NCBI GenBank assembly: GCA_028713125.1
Contig: JAQTOU010000005.1
Span: 124,001-188,000 of the forward strand
Source of the DNA: Elusimicrobiales bacterium
GTDB taxonomy: Bacteria > Elusimicrobiota > Elusimicrobia > Elusimicrobiales > UBA9959
Direction of reading: 5' to 3'
DNA: 64,000 nt
The position numbers were made by a program, and so were the translations under genes. The stretch's first letter is position 1, and each line of letters opens with the position of its first letter. The notes beneath the pieces are model-generated. The model did not search any database. It had not been told where the DNA came from and worked only from the letters and a program-made list of their open reading frames with translations. Positions 7,062-15,539 of this stretch are shown in pieces.

Positions 7062-8393
7062 ATGAAAAAGTTCCTTTTAGCCGCGGGGTTCACGATGCTT
7101 TTAACGCAGGGAGTCTGTGACGCAAAACCCCGTTTCCCGGGTGATAAAACCCCGCCGGCCAAACCCGGCATAGACGATCCGCAGAAGAAGAAGAACGACG
7201 CCATGATCAACTCCGGCTCGATATTTGACGTCCTGGACAATGATTCCTTCACGCTTTATTATGACCAGGCCGCCCTTATCAACCGCGTAAAGGACATCCA
7301 GACCTTCCTGAGCGTCTCAGCCAGCGTGCTGGGGGTCCTTACCACCGTGGATTCCGACCTGATAAAGCTGGAAACCTCGATAAAGACTCTCTACGGCGCG
7401 GCCGAAACCGCCACGGCCATTCCCCAGTCCAGGGAGAAAGCGCAGAAGATAAAGGACACTCTGGCCGTAACGCTCAAGAACATCACCGCCGCCCGCCAGC
7501 GGATGGACGCCATAGTGACCAAGACCGAGCCTGTGCGCGCGAAGATGGCCACCGCGGCCGCCAGGGCGAGGGTCCTGGAGTATGGACTTATCGGGCTGAA
7601 TGACGGAGTGGTAGCGAACATCCCCCGGGCTATCTCGGGCATAAAAACCTGCATCAAGAGTCTTCCCGAAGACAAACGGACTTGCGCCGACGACAACATG
7701 GCCCCTATCGCCTATAAAGTAAGCACTGTCGTAGTTGAATACGACCGCGTGGTAAAAGTCCTGATCTACACCCCGGATATCTGGCTGCCCTCGATGAACT
7801 TCTTCGACCCGTTCAACGCGGATATGCTCGCCGTAGATAAACTTCGCGACGACATCGAAGCTCTTTACAAGCGCGTCGAGAAGCTTTCCGCGGAACTCTC
7901 CGTGCTTAACGGCGTGCTGAACCAGAGTTTCTCATTCAGCTTCCGCTACCCGAACCCGACCGTGACAAACCCGGTCCGTATGTCGACTTACGATGTTTCC
8001 ATCAGCTTCAGGACCATAATACAGGGGGCCAACGCCATCCAGGACACGATAAGGAGCGTCCTGAGCAATTTCCTCTGGAACATCCTCAAAGATCTCGGCG
8101 TAGATAAATACGTGAATTCCCTGGTTAACCAGGCCAATGGCGCGGTCAACGCCCTGATGAACCTGGTCGGCTTCGACGTGGACCTGAACCTGCCGAACAT
8201 GTCGGCGCTGGACCCTTTCGGGGCTATGGAGGCGAAACTGGAAGCGGACCTGGACGCCCTCAAGTTCCCCTCGGTAAGCGCGGACTTGCCGGGCTTCGGT
8301 TTCCCCGGGTTTAACGCCGACATAGACTTAAAACTGCTTTCCGGCGCGTTCCCGAGCGCCTGCAGTGCGGAGGCCTTCGGCTGCGGCAATTGA
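7062..8393 (+). CDS. Secreted helical protein, paralogue B of a tandem pair
   Basis: This 443-residue exported protein (MKKFLLAAGFTMLLTQGVCD) is a diverged duplicate of the product of 4815-6191. The same blocks appear in the same order: Y-Y-D-Q-A-A-L-I-N-R-V, A-A-R-Q-R-M-D-A-I-V, W-L-P-S-M-N-F-F-D-P-F, and an L-P-N-M-S-A-L segment. The C-terminal pair of cysteines (A-C-S-A-E-A-F-G-C-G-N) is also kept. GGAG sits ahead of the start. The last gene of the operon, it is followed by a strong terminator. Conservation of the central W-L-P-S-M-N-F-F-D-P-F block and the C-terminal cysteines marks them as functionally important. The function is unknown. Confidence 0.6.
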   Translation: MKKFLLAAGFTMLLTQGVCDAKPRFPGDKTPPAKPGIDDPQKKKNDAMINSGSIFDVLDNDSFTLYYDQAALINRVKDIQTFLSVSASVLGVLTTVDSDLIKLETSIKTLYGAAETATAIPQSREKAQKIKDTLAVTLKNITAARQRMDAIVTKTEPVRAKMATAAARARVLEYGLIGLNDGVVANIPRAISGIKTCIKSLPEDKRTCADDNMAPIAYKVSTVVVEYDRVVKVLIYTPDIWLPSMNFFDPFNADMLAVDKLRDDIEALYKRVEKLSAELSVLNGVLNQSFSFSFRYPNPTVTNPVRMSTYDVSISFRTIIQGANAIQDTIRSVLSNFLWNILKDLGVDKYVNSLVNQANGAVNALMNLVGFDVDLNLPNMSALDPFGAMEAKLEADLDALKFPSVSADLPGFGFPGFNADIDLKLLSGAFPSACSAEAFGCGN

Positions 8394-8415
8394 ACCAGGG
8401 ACAGTTCGAATAAAA

Positions 8416-8445
8416 ACAGCCGGCCTCAAGCCGGCTGTTTTTTTT
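8416..8445 (+). terminator. Intrinsic terminator of the export/outer-membrane operon
   Basis: A 9-bp stem ACAGCCGGC / GCCGGCTGT with a 5-nt loop is followed by eight T, 22 nt after the stop at 8393. Confidence 0.85.
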
Positions 8446-8461
8446 GTTTATCGCCGTATCG

Positions 8462-9058
8462 CTACCGGGGCTTGCCTGTCTCAAAGGGGATAGTATTGCG
8501 GCACTTGGGGTAGTTGGGGCAGCCCCAGAATTTGGCGCCGGGGACGGGACCGCGCTGGGATATGCGCAGGACCATCCGTTTTTTACAGTCCGGGCAAAGA
8601 GGGTCATTCCCGGACATGGCCTGAAGCTTTTCCCTGGCTTCCAGCTCCTCCCTAATCCCGGGAGGCATAGCGGCGCCTGGCTTCGGGGCAAGAAGTTCCA
8701 CTACCGGGATATCCGCGCTGCAAAAATCATATTTGACCAGGTCCGCGGGCACGACCCATTCTATCCGGTCATGGTCGTTCAGCTTGAACTCCCCGGAAAG
8801 ATGTTCGGCCCTGTAAGCGAGCAATTCTATCGGAAGATGCTTGTACTCGAACTTGCTCGAGCAGATAAAATCGCCGATTTTCGTATCGACACCGAATTCT
8901 TCCATCAGCTCGCGCCGCAGGCAAATTTCAGGCGTCTCGCCCGGCTCAAGCTTGCCGCCCGGGAATTCCCATTTTCCAGCGAGCGCGTCCCCGCTCTTGC
9001 GCTGGGCTATCAGGATCTTCCCGTCTTTCTCCATCACCGCGGCCGTAACTTGCTTCAT
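8462..9058 (-). CDS. MutT-type Nudix hydrolase fused to a topoisomerase-type zinc ribbon
   Basis: Residues 1-125 form a MutT-like Nudix domain. The Nudix box GGKLEPGETPEICLRREL continues to M-E-E-F-G-V, matching GX5EX7REUXEEXGU. Family members hydrolyse 8-oxo-dGTP and other oxidised nucleotides. The C-terminal 50 residues add a zinc ribbon of the topoisomerase I C-terminal type (C-P-D-C ... W-G-C-P-N-Y-P-K-C), which normally binds single-stranded DNA. The fusion is unusual and suggests a sanitising enzyme that is localised to DNA or regulated by it. The length of 198 aa fits a 130-aa Nudix domain plus a linker and ribbon. It reads away from the convergent operon and may share a transcript with the small gene at 9071. 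Confidence 0.85.
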   Translation of the reverse strand: MKQVTAAVMEKDGKILIAQRKSGDALAGKWEFPGGKLEPGETPEICLRRELMEEFGVDTKIGDFICSSKFEYKHLPIELLAYRAEHLSGEFKLNDHDRIEWVVPADLVKYDFCSADIPVVELLAPKPGAAMPPGIREELEAREKLQAMSGNDPLCPDCKKRMVLRISQRGPVPGAKFWGCPNYPKCRNTIPFETGKPR

Positions 9059-9070
9059 AAATTTTATTCC

Positions 9071-9217
9071 CTACCGCACATTGCCCATGAACCAGATCGC
9101 ATTGATTATTAGATAGAGCAGGCCGCCGAAGATGACGGCCAGGACCGTGGTCAGCCATTTGGATCTGGAAGAATAGGGTTCTTCCCGGTGACCGTATGAT
9201 TTGCGGCGCTTTTTGAT
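9071..9217 (-). CDS. 48-residue single-TM protein with a probable ATC start
   Basis: Between the Nudix and nuclease genes, the minus strand carries a 48-codon reading frame. It starts with basic residues (I-K-K-R-R-K-S-Y-G-H-R) and a polar stretch. A clear membrane segment follows (W-L-T-T-V-L-A-V-I-F-G-G-L-L-Y-L-I-I-N-A-I-W-F). No ATG, GTG or TTG is available in frame at the right place. A strong Shine-Dalgarno (AAGGGGAGG) is positioned for an ATC at 9217, and a TATAAT box lies at 9234-9239, right after the stop of the nuclease gene. The non-canonical start is inference. The hydrophobic segment and the ribosome-binding site are plain in the sequence. The function is unknown. Confidence 0.4.
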   Translation of the reverse strand: MKKRRKSYGHREEPYSSRSKWLTTVLAVIFGGLLYLIINAIWFMGNVR

Positions 9218-9240
9218 ATGCCCTCCCCTTGCAATTATAC

Positions 9241-12195
9241 CTAGTCTTTAACCCACTGGCGACCGCACATTACTTTGAAGGGGCAGTGCTTGCAGTCGTC
9301 TTCGCGCTTTGTGGGCTCGAAAGGCAATTCGCGGTTAAAAATTTCTTCAAGCAGGGCGATGACGGCGCTTTTATATTTTTCGAAGGTGGACGGAACATCA
9401 GGGGCTTGGTGGTTGTAAGGCTTATAAAGACTTTCCTCGGTAATTTCTTCTTTACCCAGGATCATCAGGACGGCGTCAAAATCCTTAACTGAGCGGCCGC
9501 CTATCACGGGCGTCACTTTATCATCAGCCCCGTCAGCCGGCTTGACCTTTCCGGTCATAGTCATAAGAACATAAACAGGCAGCTGCACGGAACGGAGAGT
9601 TTTGCTCCAGTCGGCCCGCGGGTCGGTTAGCTCAAATTTCTTCCAGGAGGGAACCTTCGCGCTGGAGCCGGTCTTGTAATCCACTATGACTATCTTCTCC
9701 GGGGCGCCCTCGGCGCCGGGGCGCAGGTCTATGCGGTCGGCCTTGCCGGTAAGCCGCACTTTCTTGCCCGAGGGCAGCTCGAGCTCGGCTTCAAGCCCGG
9801 CCTCCACGGCCAGGGGAGTAAAGCCGCCTAGCTTTTCCATATGGTAACGGAGTATATCCTCAAGGCGCTTTTCGATCTGACGGCGCATTACATAGCCGTA
9901 GCCCTTGGCGGTATCGCTCAAATGGTAGAAAGCCATAGCCTCTTCCAGGCAGGCCATCATCACGGCCAGTTCATCCTTTATTTCCCCCGCCTTGAACGGC
10001 TTGCCCAGGCGGCTGCCGCGCAGGAAGTAAAGTTCCAGAGTCCTGTGGACGATATTGCCTATTGAGGCCCGGCTGATCTCCTCGGAAACCTCTTCCTGCT
10101 CGCGCAGGCCCAGCACGCTGATATAGTAGAAGCGCAGCGGGCAGCCCAGGTAATGGTTAAGCGCGGACGGGGAGAAAGCCGTCCTGTCCAACTTTCCCAT
10201 TATCCAGTCGGTCTTAACTACGGCAGACGGTTCTTTATTTTCAAAGTTCACGTCAAAGAATATGCGGTTCTCTAGTTTTTCCCGGTCGGCCCCCGCGGAC
10301 TCCAGCCGGAACAAGAGCTCTTCAACGAAGGGGCTCTTCTCGGCCTTGGAATTGTCTCGGTAGAAAATATGCGCCTCTCCGGCCCCGCCCAGGAGGGTTT
10401 CGAAATAATACTTGCGGGCGGCCTCGAGCTCGCGGCAGGTCGGCAGCTTGAGCAGTCCACGCATGAAGTCGGAAAGCACGGCGTCGCCGGCGCCGCTCAC
10501 ATTCAGCGCGTCGGCGTTTGCGTCCAGGAAATAGACGCGCTTGAACTTAAGGCCTCGGGTTTCGAGGAGGCCCAGAACCTGCAGCCCTTTAACCGGAGTG
10601 CCCTCAAAAGGATAGACCGCGCCCTTTACCGCCGAGCCGAAGAATTTAAAGTAAGACTGCCTCTCCCCGAAGCGCGCGGCAGCCAGCCGCGACCCGGCGA
10701 TGCCGTCCAGCAGGGAAAGGAAGCGACCCGAGAAATCCTGCCAGTACGGATGCCTGTGAGCGGTCGTAGCGCAGGAAACATAAGAGATCAACTCCAGCAG
10801 TTTGGAGGCAAAAGCGCCTATAGTCGGGATGTCCTCGAAGGGGCGTATAACAGCATTGTGTATGCCCTTCAGGTGCGCTGAGATTTCCGACTTGGTCACT
10901 GTGCGGTAATCCGGGTAATGCTCAAGACGCTTTAGGGCCGCGTCCAGGAAATCCTTGTCCGTCTCTATGGCGGCCAGCTCAGCGTAGCGGCTCATCCGGC
11001 CGAGGAAATGCTCCTGCAGCACCTGGAACAAAATGCGCGTCAACTCGGGGCTATTCCCCTGCAGCACGCCTTTCACATAAGGGTGGAAGACCATGTCCAG
11101 ATAGTCAGGGATGAAATAAGACTTGCCGTCAGCGCGGTCAAGAAGTTTGCCGATGGATTCGACCAAGGAATAGACCGGAGTATGCGAGACCGGGTAGCCG
11201 ATTGCGATATTATTGTTATCTTTGAAGTCCGGAAGTATATTATGGACAACGGGGAACAAAGCGTCAGCGGAAGGGATGACGATAACGTCCCGCTCGTCAA
11301 AATCTTTCTTCTCGATAATATCCCCGAGCGCGAAGACCTCGCTGTGCGTATCAGCGGCCTTGTGAAAGGTGAATTTAGAAGCGTTCGGAACCGCCGGTTT
11401 ATACGGTTCAAGTGCGGGGATTAACGCTTTCTTAACAAGGAACTCCAGGCGCTCGGCCAGACCTGGGCCCTCCTGCGCAAGCAGGCGAAAATTTTTTAGC
11501 TTGAAAAGATTCTCAAGCAGCCGCTGCTCCGCCTTGGAGAGCAGGAAGAAACCGGCCATTATGACCAGCCCTTTGCCGTCCAGGCCGGCCTTCTCAGGGA
11601 CTCCGGGCAAAGCTGCCGCCGCGTATTTCATGGCCGGGGTCAGCAGGCCCTGTTTCTCCAGCTCTTCGTAAAAAGCGCCGTAAAGCTTGGAGAAACCGCC
11701 GAACTTGCCGCTGAAATCCCGCGCCCGCTTGAACATACCGGCGGCTTCGCCAGCCTCCAGCCCTGAATCCAAACCGCCCAGATCGCGCGCGGTTTTAAGT
11801 TCCTTCTTTATCTCCTCGAAATCGGCGTAGGCCTTGAAAGCCCAGGGCAGGAACCAGTCCAGCTCAGTCTTGGACTTGCCGGCCAGGGGCCCAAGGCCCT
11901 GTATCTTTGTTTCCAGGCCGAGCATTATGGCCGCGGCGTCCAGCTCGCCTATCTCGGGGCGGGGACCGCCGGCCGCCTCGGCCAGGAAGGCGGTAAACTC
12001 GTCCATGGAATAGAGCGCCGGGCATTCAAAAGACTTCCCGAGCTTTTCAAACAGGCGCTTGCGCAGGAAATGAGCGGGGCGGCGGCCGGGGAAAACCACG
12101 ACGCAATTGGCCAGATCCTCACGGCCGGCAAGCAGGGCCGCTATGTGGGAAACAAGGTCCTCTTCCTGAGGGAGCAGGGTGAATTTATCGCTCAT
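9241..12195 (-). CDS. addB: AddB-like nuclease subunit (RecB-family, Fe-S)
   Basis: This 984-residue protein is the second subunit of an AddAB-type recombination complex that processes double-strand breaks. The N-terminal part resembles an inactivated helicase (V-V-F-P-G-R-R-P-A near residue 34). The C-terminal 270 residues are a RecB-type PD-(D/E)XK nuclease, with the core D-R-I-D and I-V-D-Y-K-T-G-S. A cysteine before the nuclease (Y-L-G-C-P-L-R-F-Y-Y) and a terminal C-K-H-C-P-F-K-V-M-C form the four-cysteine iron-sulphur staple typical of AddB. Its ATG overlaps the addA stop (ATGA), so the two are translationally coupled and made together. The length is in the usual AddB range of about 900-1150 residues. 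Confidence 0.85.
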   Translation of the reverse strand: MSDKFTLLPQEEDLVSHIAALLAGREDLANCVVVFPGRRPAHFLRKRLFEKLGKSFECPALYSMDEFTAFLAEAAGGPRPEIGELDAAAIMLGLETKIQGLGPLAGKSKTELDWFLPWAFKAYADFEEIKKELKTARDLGGLDSGLEAGEAAGMFKRARDFSGKFGGFSKLYGAFYEELEKQGLLTPAMKYAAAALPGVPEKAGLDGKGLVIMAGFFLLSKAEQRLLENLFKLKNFRLLAQEGPGLAERLEFLVKKALIPALEPYKPAVPNASKFTFHKAADTHSEVFALGDIIEKKDFDERDVIVIPSADALFPVVHNILPDFKDNNNIAIGYPVSHTPVYSLVESIGKLLDRADGKSYFIPDYLDMVFHPYVKGVLQGNSPELTRILFQVLQEHFLGRMSRYAELAAIETDKDFLDAALKRLEHYPDYRTVTKSEISAHLKGIHNAVIRPFEDIPTIGAFASKLLELISYVSCATTAHRHPYWQDFSGRFLSLLDGIAGSRLAAARFGERQSYFKFFGSAVKGAVYPFEGTPVKGLQVLGLLETRGLKFKRVYFLDANADALNVSGAGDAVLSDFMRGLLKLPTCRELEAARKYYFETLLGGAGEAHIFYRDNSKAEKSPFVEELLFRLESAGADREKLENRIFFDVNFENKEPSAVVKTDWIMGKLDRTAFSPSALNHYLGCPLRFYYISVLGLREQEEVSEEISRASIGNIVHRTLELYFLRGSRLGKPFKAGEIKDELAVMMACLEEAMAFYHLSDTAKGYGYVMRRQIEKRLEDILRYHMEKLGGFTPLAVEAGLEAELELPSGKKVRLTGKADRIDLRPGAEGAPEKIVIVDYKTGSSAKVPSWKKFELTDPRADWSKTLRSVQLPVYVLMTMTGKVKPADGADDKVTPVIGGRSVKDFDAVLMILGKEEITEESLYKPYNHQAPDVPSTFEKYKSAVIALLEEIFNRELPFEPTKREDDCKHCPFKVMCGRQWVKD

Positions 12196-15100
12196 AGGAC
12201 CTTCTCCGCTTTTTCCTCGTCCAGGTAGAGCAGCCAGCCCTCGGCCGGTAAGCCCGTGGCGTCGCTTATCACCGCGGCGTATTTTTTTATTTTATCCTCA
12301 TAACTGGCCTGCTCGCCGCCGGTCTTGAAGTCAAGGATAACGGCCTTGCCTTCTTCGATCAACAGGCGGTCCACACGGCGCAGTTTACCGCCTTCCGGGC
12401 CGGAAAGATATTCGGTCTCGCGCTTTAGCGCCCATCCGGGCTTTTTCATAAAGAACACAACTATTTCAGGTTTAGCCAGCAGGCTAAGCAGTTTTAAAGT
12501 TATCTTTTCTTTCTCGGCGCGCAGTGAAGGACTGTATTTCCAGGCGCAGGCGTCGAAAGCCCGTTCAAGATTTGCCTTCAAGCTGCTGTCTATCCAGTCA
12601 ATGCGCATAAGCACATCGTGGTAGAGCAGCCCGCGCTGTGCGGCGCGGTAGCCGTCCAGAGAAGCGCCGACCGCTGAAACCTCCGGCTCGGGAAAAACCG
12701 GCTGGTTCACTACCGACGGTTTATGCCCGCGCGGCTCGGCCTTGGCCTTGGGATCCGGCGCGCCTTTCTCCTGGTCGTTAAAAACATAATGGAACTTGGC
12801 CCCGGCCTTGTCATCCTGCTCGTCATTCCCGCGCACGACCAGGTTAGACAGCTCATTCTTTGCGCGGGTGGTTACGACATAGAGCTCATTAAGCGCCTGC
12901 ACCTTCTCGTCCGCCTCGCGCTCTTCGTAAATTACTTTAAGTTTCTCGTCCCAGTCGGTGTATTCGCTTTTTATGTAAACGATCTTCACATCGCCGCCGG
13001 CATCGCTCTTGTCGTAGAAAATATTGCGGTCCGAGGCGCTGCCGCCAGCGCCGCGCTTCTCATAAAGCAGGTTTATAATCACCGGGAAACCCAAACCCTT
13101 GCTCTTGTGGAAGGTCATCACGCGCACGGCGTCTATGTATTCCGGCAGCTCAATGCTGAAAGCGCCTACGGAATCTTCCCCGCCGTCGGTGGCGAAATTT
13201 ATGAAACTGCGCGCGTCGGCCGCCCCTTTGCCCTGCAGCGAGGACAGGACTTCGAGGAACTTGACCAAAAAACAGGCCTCCTGCGGGAAGCCCTTGAAGA
13301 TCTCAAGCATGGAGAAGGCCAGCGAGGCCAGCTCATAAACCGGCAGATAGCCGACCTTGGCGAAAAGCGGCTCTATGAACTTGCCCCAGACCGCGGGCTG
13401 CTTCTCTTTAAAAGTCGCGTAAAGCGGCCGGCCCTTTGCTTTCCATTTCTCGCGGTGCTCCGAAGCCACGCCCAGGACAGTCTCTTTATTCAGCCCCGAA
13501 GCTTTAAGGAAGATGTCGCCGCAGGCGAAATTAAGGAAAGCTATATCATTAGCCGGGAATTCCAGGAAGGTAAAAAGAGCTATAAGCTCGGCCACCACCG
13601 GGCGCTCGCGGATATCCAGCGAACTCATCGAGGCCACCGGGACCCCGGCGGCGTTAAGCCAGGAAACCACGCCGCGGATATTCTTATTCTGCGGCGCAAG
13701 CACGGCTATCTGGTCGTAGCGGTAGCGCTTATGGGCGTCTTTGATCAGTTCCACGACTTTTTCGCTCACCAGCTTATCCAGCGGATCTCCGGCGTCCTCG
13801 TCGTCCCCGTTGTCAGTTTCGGCGGCCTGCTCTTTTATGGCCTTACGCGAAAATACCACCTCGCGCACCAGCCCCGCGGCTTTTTTTTCTTCCTCTACTT
13901 TCTGTTTGCAGGAGGTAAGCCCGGTCGGGTCATTGCTCTCGGCTAAAATTTCTCCGCCCCTGTAGGCGGGCAGGCGTTCCTGGAAAAGATCGTCCACATA
14001 ATCGACTATAACCCCGCCGCTGCGGTGATTCCATTTTAAACTGTCGACGGCATGGTTGCCATCTTCCGTCATGCTCACCAGGGCGGTCATGCCCAGCGGA
14101 TCCCCGTCCATATCCAGGTCCTCCAGGGCCTCCATGAACTGGCGCATGATCTTGTAGTCGGCGTAGCGGAACATATAGATCGCCTGCTTTATATCGCCCA
14201 CCACGAAAAGCGAGCCGCCGCGGGACAAGGCCTCCTGCATCAAAGGAAGCATGGACCGCCACTGCAAAGGATCGGTGTCCTGGAATTCGTCGATCAGGAA
14301 ATGCTGAACGCGCTCGCCGAGACGGATATAAACCTCCGGCACGGACTGCCCGCCATTGGCTTTAAGGTAAGTAGTTATTTTCTTGGCTATGTCGTCGATA
14401 TGGGCGACATCTTCCAGGCCTGACTTTATGCGCTCCAGCTCGGCTTTGAACTTGGGGTAAAGCTTTACAAAACCGTTCAGGCGGTGATAGGCGTGCAGGC
14501 GGTAATAAACGCCTATGGCGGTGCGGACCTCGTCCATAGGAACAGAGAGCTGCGGGCAGTCAGTAAGCGTCTTAACCTTGCCGCCGTGAAAGAAGCCTGG
14601 CCCCAGCTTAAAGCTACCCGCTATCTTCACGTGGTTGCCGGAGTCGATAGCGTCGCGAACACCGGACTTGAGCGCATCCGAGTAAAATCTTGGTTCTTTG
14701 GGTTTGCTCTTTATAGTGTAGGTATATTTGCCGGCGTCCAGGATCTTCAGGAAGGCCGCGCTCTTTGAAACCACCGCGTCTTTAGCATCCTGCATGGCCT
14801 TCTCATCTATATCGGCGGGCACAATGCGCCCGTCGGATTTTCCCTCGAAGGCGAGGAGATTAGCGTAGATCTCGCGCATCTTCTCGACCGGGTCCCAGGC
14901 ATAGGAGCCCCCCGGCGGCAGGGATTTAAGAAAATCTTCAATTTCTTGCTTTGAAAGATGGTTCCCCGTTTCCTTTGAAAGTATCGAGTATAGCGCGACA
15001 TCCACCAGGCGCTTGTGGCTCATGGTAATATCCGGATGCAGCGGCAGGCCCAGCTCGCCGGCGGAGGACATGGCGATGCGGTTAAGGAAACTGTCTATGG

Positions 15101-15422
15101 TCTGAACATGCAGGTTGTAATAGTTGCAGAGCAGGTTCTCAAGTATCGCGGCGGCCTTCACCTTCAGTTCCGGCATCCTAAGGCCGGTATCCTCGAGCAG
15201 ATTGTCGGTTTCAGGCCCGGCGACGCCCGAAGCGGCCTTCTTCAGCCAGAACAGGATGCGCTCCTTCATCTCCTTGGCGGCATTATTGGTGAAAGTCACG
15301 GCCAGGATGCTCTCCGGGGTATTGCCCGTGAGAAGCAGCCGCACATAGCGCCGCGTCAGGGCATGGGTCTTCCCCGACCCAGCCGAAGCGCTTATAAGGA
15401 TTATTTCGCTTTTCTTTTCCAT
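12192..15422 (-). CDS. addA: AddA-like UvrD-family helicase-nuclease
   Basis: The ATG at 15422 follows GGCGGGGAG; a longer frame to 15527 runs into the promoter and is discarded. The product of about 1076 residues starts with the helicase Walker A motif SASAGSGKTHALTRRY. The chain continues with the UvrD/Rep motifs (A-V-T-F-T-N-N-A-A-K-E-M, then L-I-D-E-F-Q-D-T-D-P-L-Q-W, then V-M-T-F-H-K-S-K-G-L). A RecB-type nuclease closes the protein (R-R-V-D-R-L and V-I-L-D-F-K-T-G). With AddB it resects double-strand breaks and loads RecA. The promoter carries a diverged copy of the operator found at ssb, which fits shared control of repair genes. Confidence 0.88.
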   Translation of the reverse strand: MEKKSEIILISASAGSGKTHALTRRYVRLLLTGNTPESILAVTFTNNAAKEMKERILFWLKKAASGVAGPETDNLLEDTGLRMPELKVKAAAILENLLCNYYNLHVQTIDSFLNRIAMSSAGELGLPLHPDITMSHKRLVDVALYSILSKETGNHLSKQEIEDFLKSLPPGGSYAWDPVEKMREIYANLLAFEGKSDGRIVPADIDEKAMQDAKDAVVSKSAAFLKILDAGKYTYTIKSKPKEPRFYSDALKSGVRDAIDSGNHVKIAGSFKLGPGFFHGGKVKTLTDCPQLSVPMDEVRTAIGVYYRLHAYHRLNGFVKLYPKFKAELERIKSGLEDVAHIDDIAKKITTYLKANGGQSVPEVYIRLGERVQHFLIDEFQDTDPLQWRSMLPLMQEALSRGGSLFVVGDIKQAIYMFRYADYKIMRQFMEALEDLDMDGDPLGMTALVSMTEDGNHAVDSLKWNHRSGGVIVDYVDDLFQERLPAYRGGEILAESNDPTGLTSCKQKVEEEKKAAGLVREVVFSRKAIKEQAAETDNGDDEDAGDPLDKLVSEKVVELIKDAHKRYRYDQIAVLAPQNKNIRGVVSWLNAAGVPVASMSSLDIRERPVVAELIALFTFLEFPANDIAFLNFACGDIFLKASGLNKETVLGVASEHREKWKAKGRPLYATFKEKQPAVWGKFIEPLFAKVGYLPVYELASLAFSMLEIFKGFPQEACFLVKFLEVLSSLQGKGAADARSFINFATDGGEDSVGAFSIELPEYIDAVRVMTFHKSKGLGFPVIINLLYEKRGAGGSASDRNIFYDKSDAGGDVKIVYIKSEYTDWDEKLKVIYEEREADEKVQALNELYVVTTRAKNELSNLVVRGNDEQDDKAGAKFHYVFNDQEKGAPDPKAKAEPRGHKPSVVNQPVFPEPEVSAVGASLDGYRAAQRGLLYHDVLMRIDWIDSSLKANLERAFDACAWKYSPSLRAEKEKITLKLLSLLAKPEIVVFFMKKPGWALKRETEYLSGPEGGKLRRVDRLLIEEGKAVILDFKTGGEQASYEDKIKKYAAVISDATGLPAEGWLLYLDEEKAEKVL

Positions 15423-15444
15423 AACTCCCCGCCGTAATAAAAAT

Positions 15445-15477
15445 AGTATAGCACACCGACACGATAAGGGTCTGTCG
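15445..15477 (-). promoter_or_regulatory. Shared operator-promoter module, addA copy (E1, diverged)
   Basis: On the minus strand, CGACAGACCCTTATCG aligns base for base with the canonical CGACACGCCCTTGTCG. Eight nt later comes TGC-TATACT, the same 11-nt distance to the -10 hexamer seen in the other copies. The outer arms of the palindrome are degenerate. Confidence 0.6.
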
Positions 15478-15539
15478 CGCTTAAGGTCTATTGACCCACT
15501 AAGCAATTCATGTGTTTCTGCAGCCATTGGCCGCAGTTT

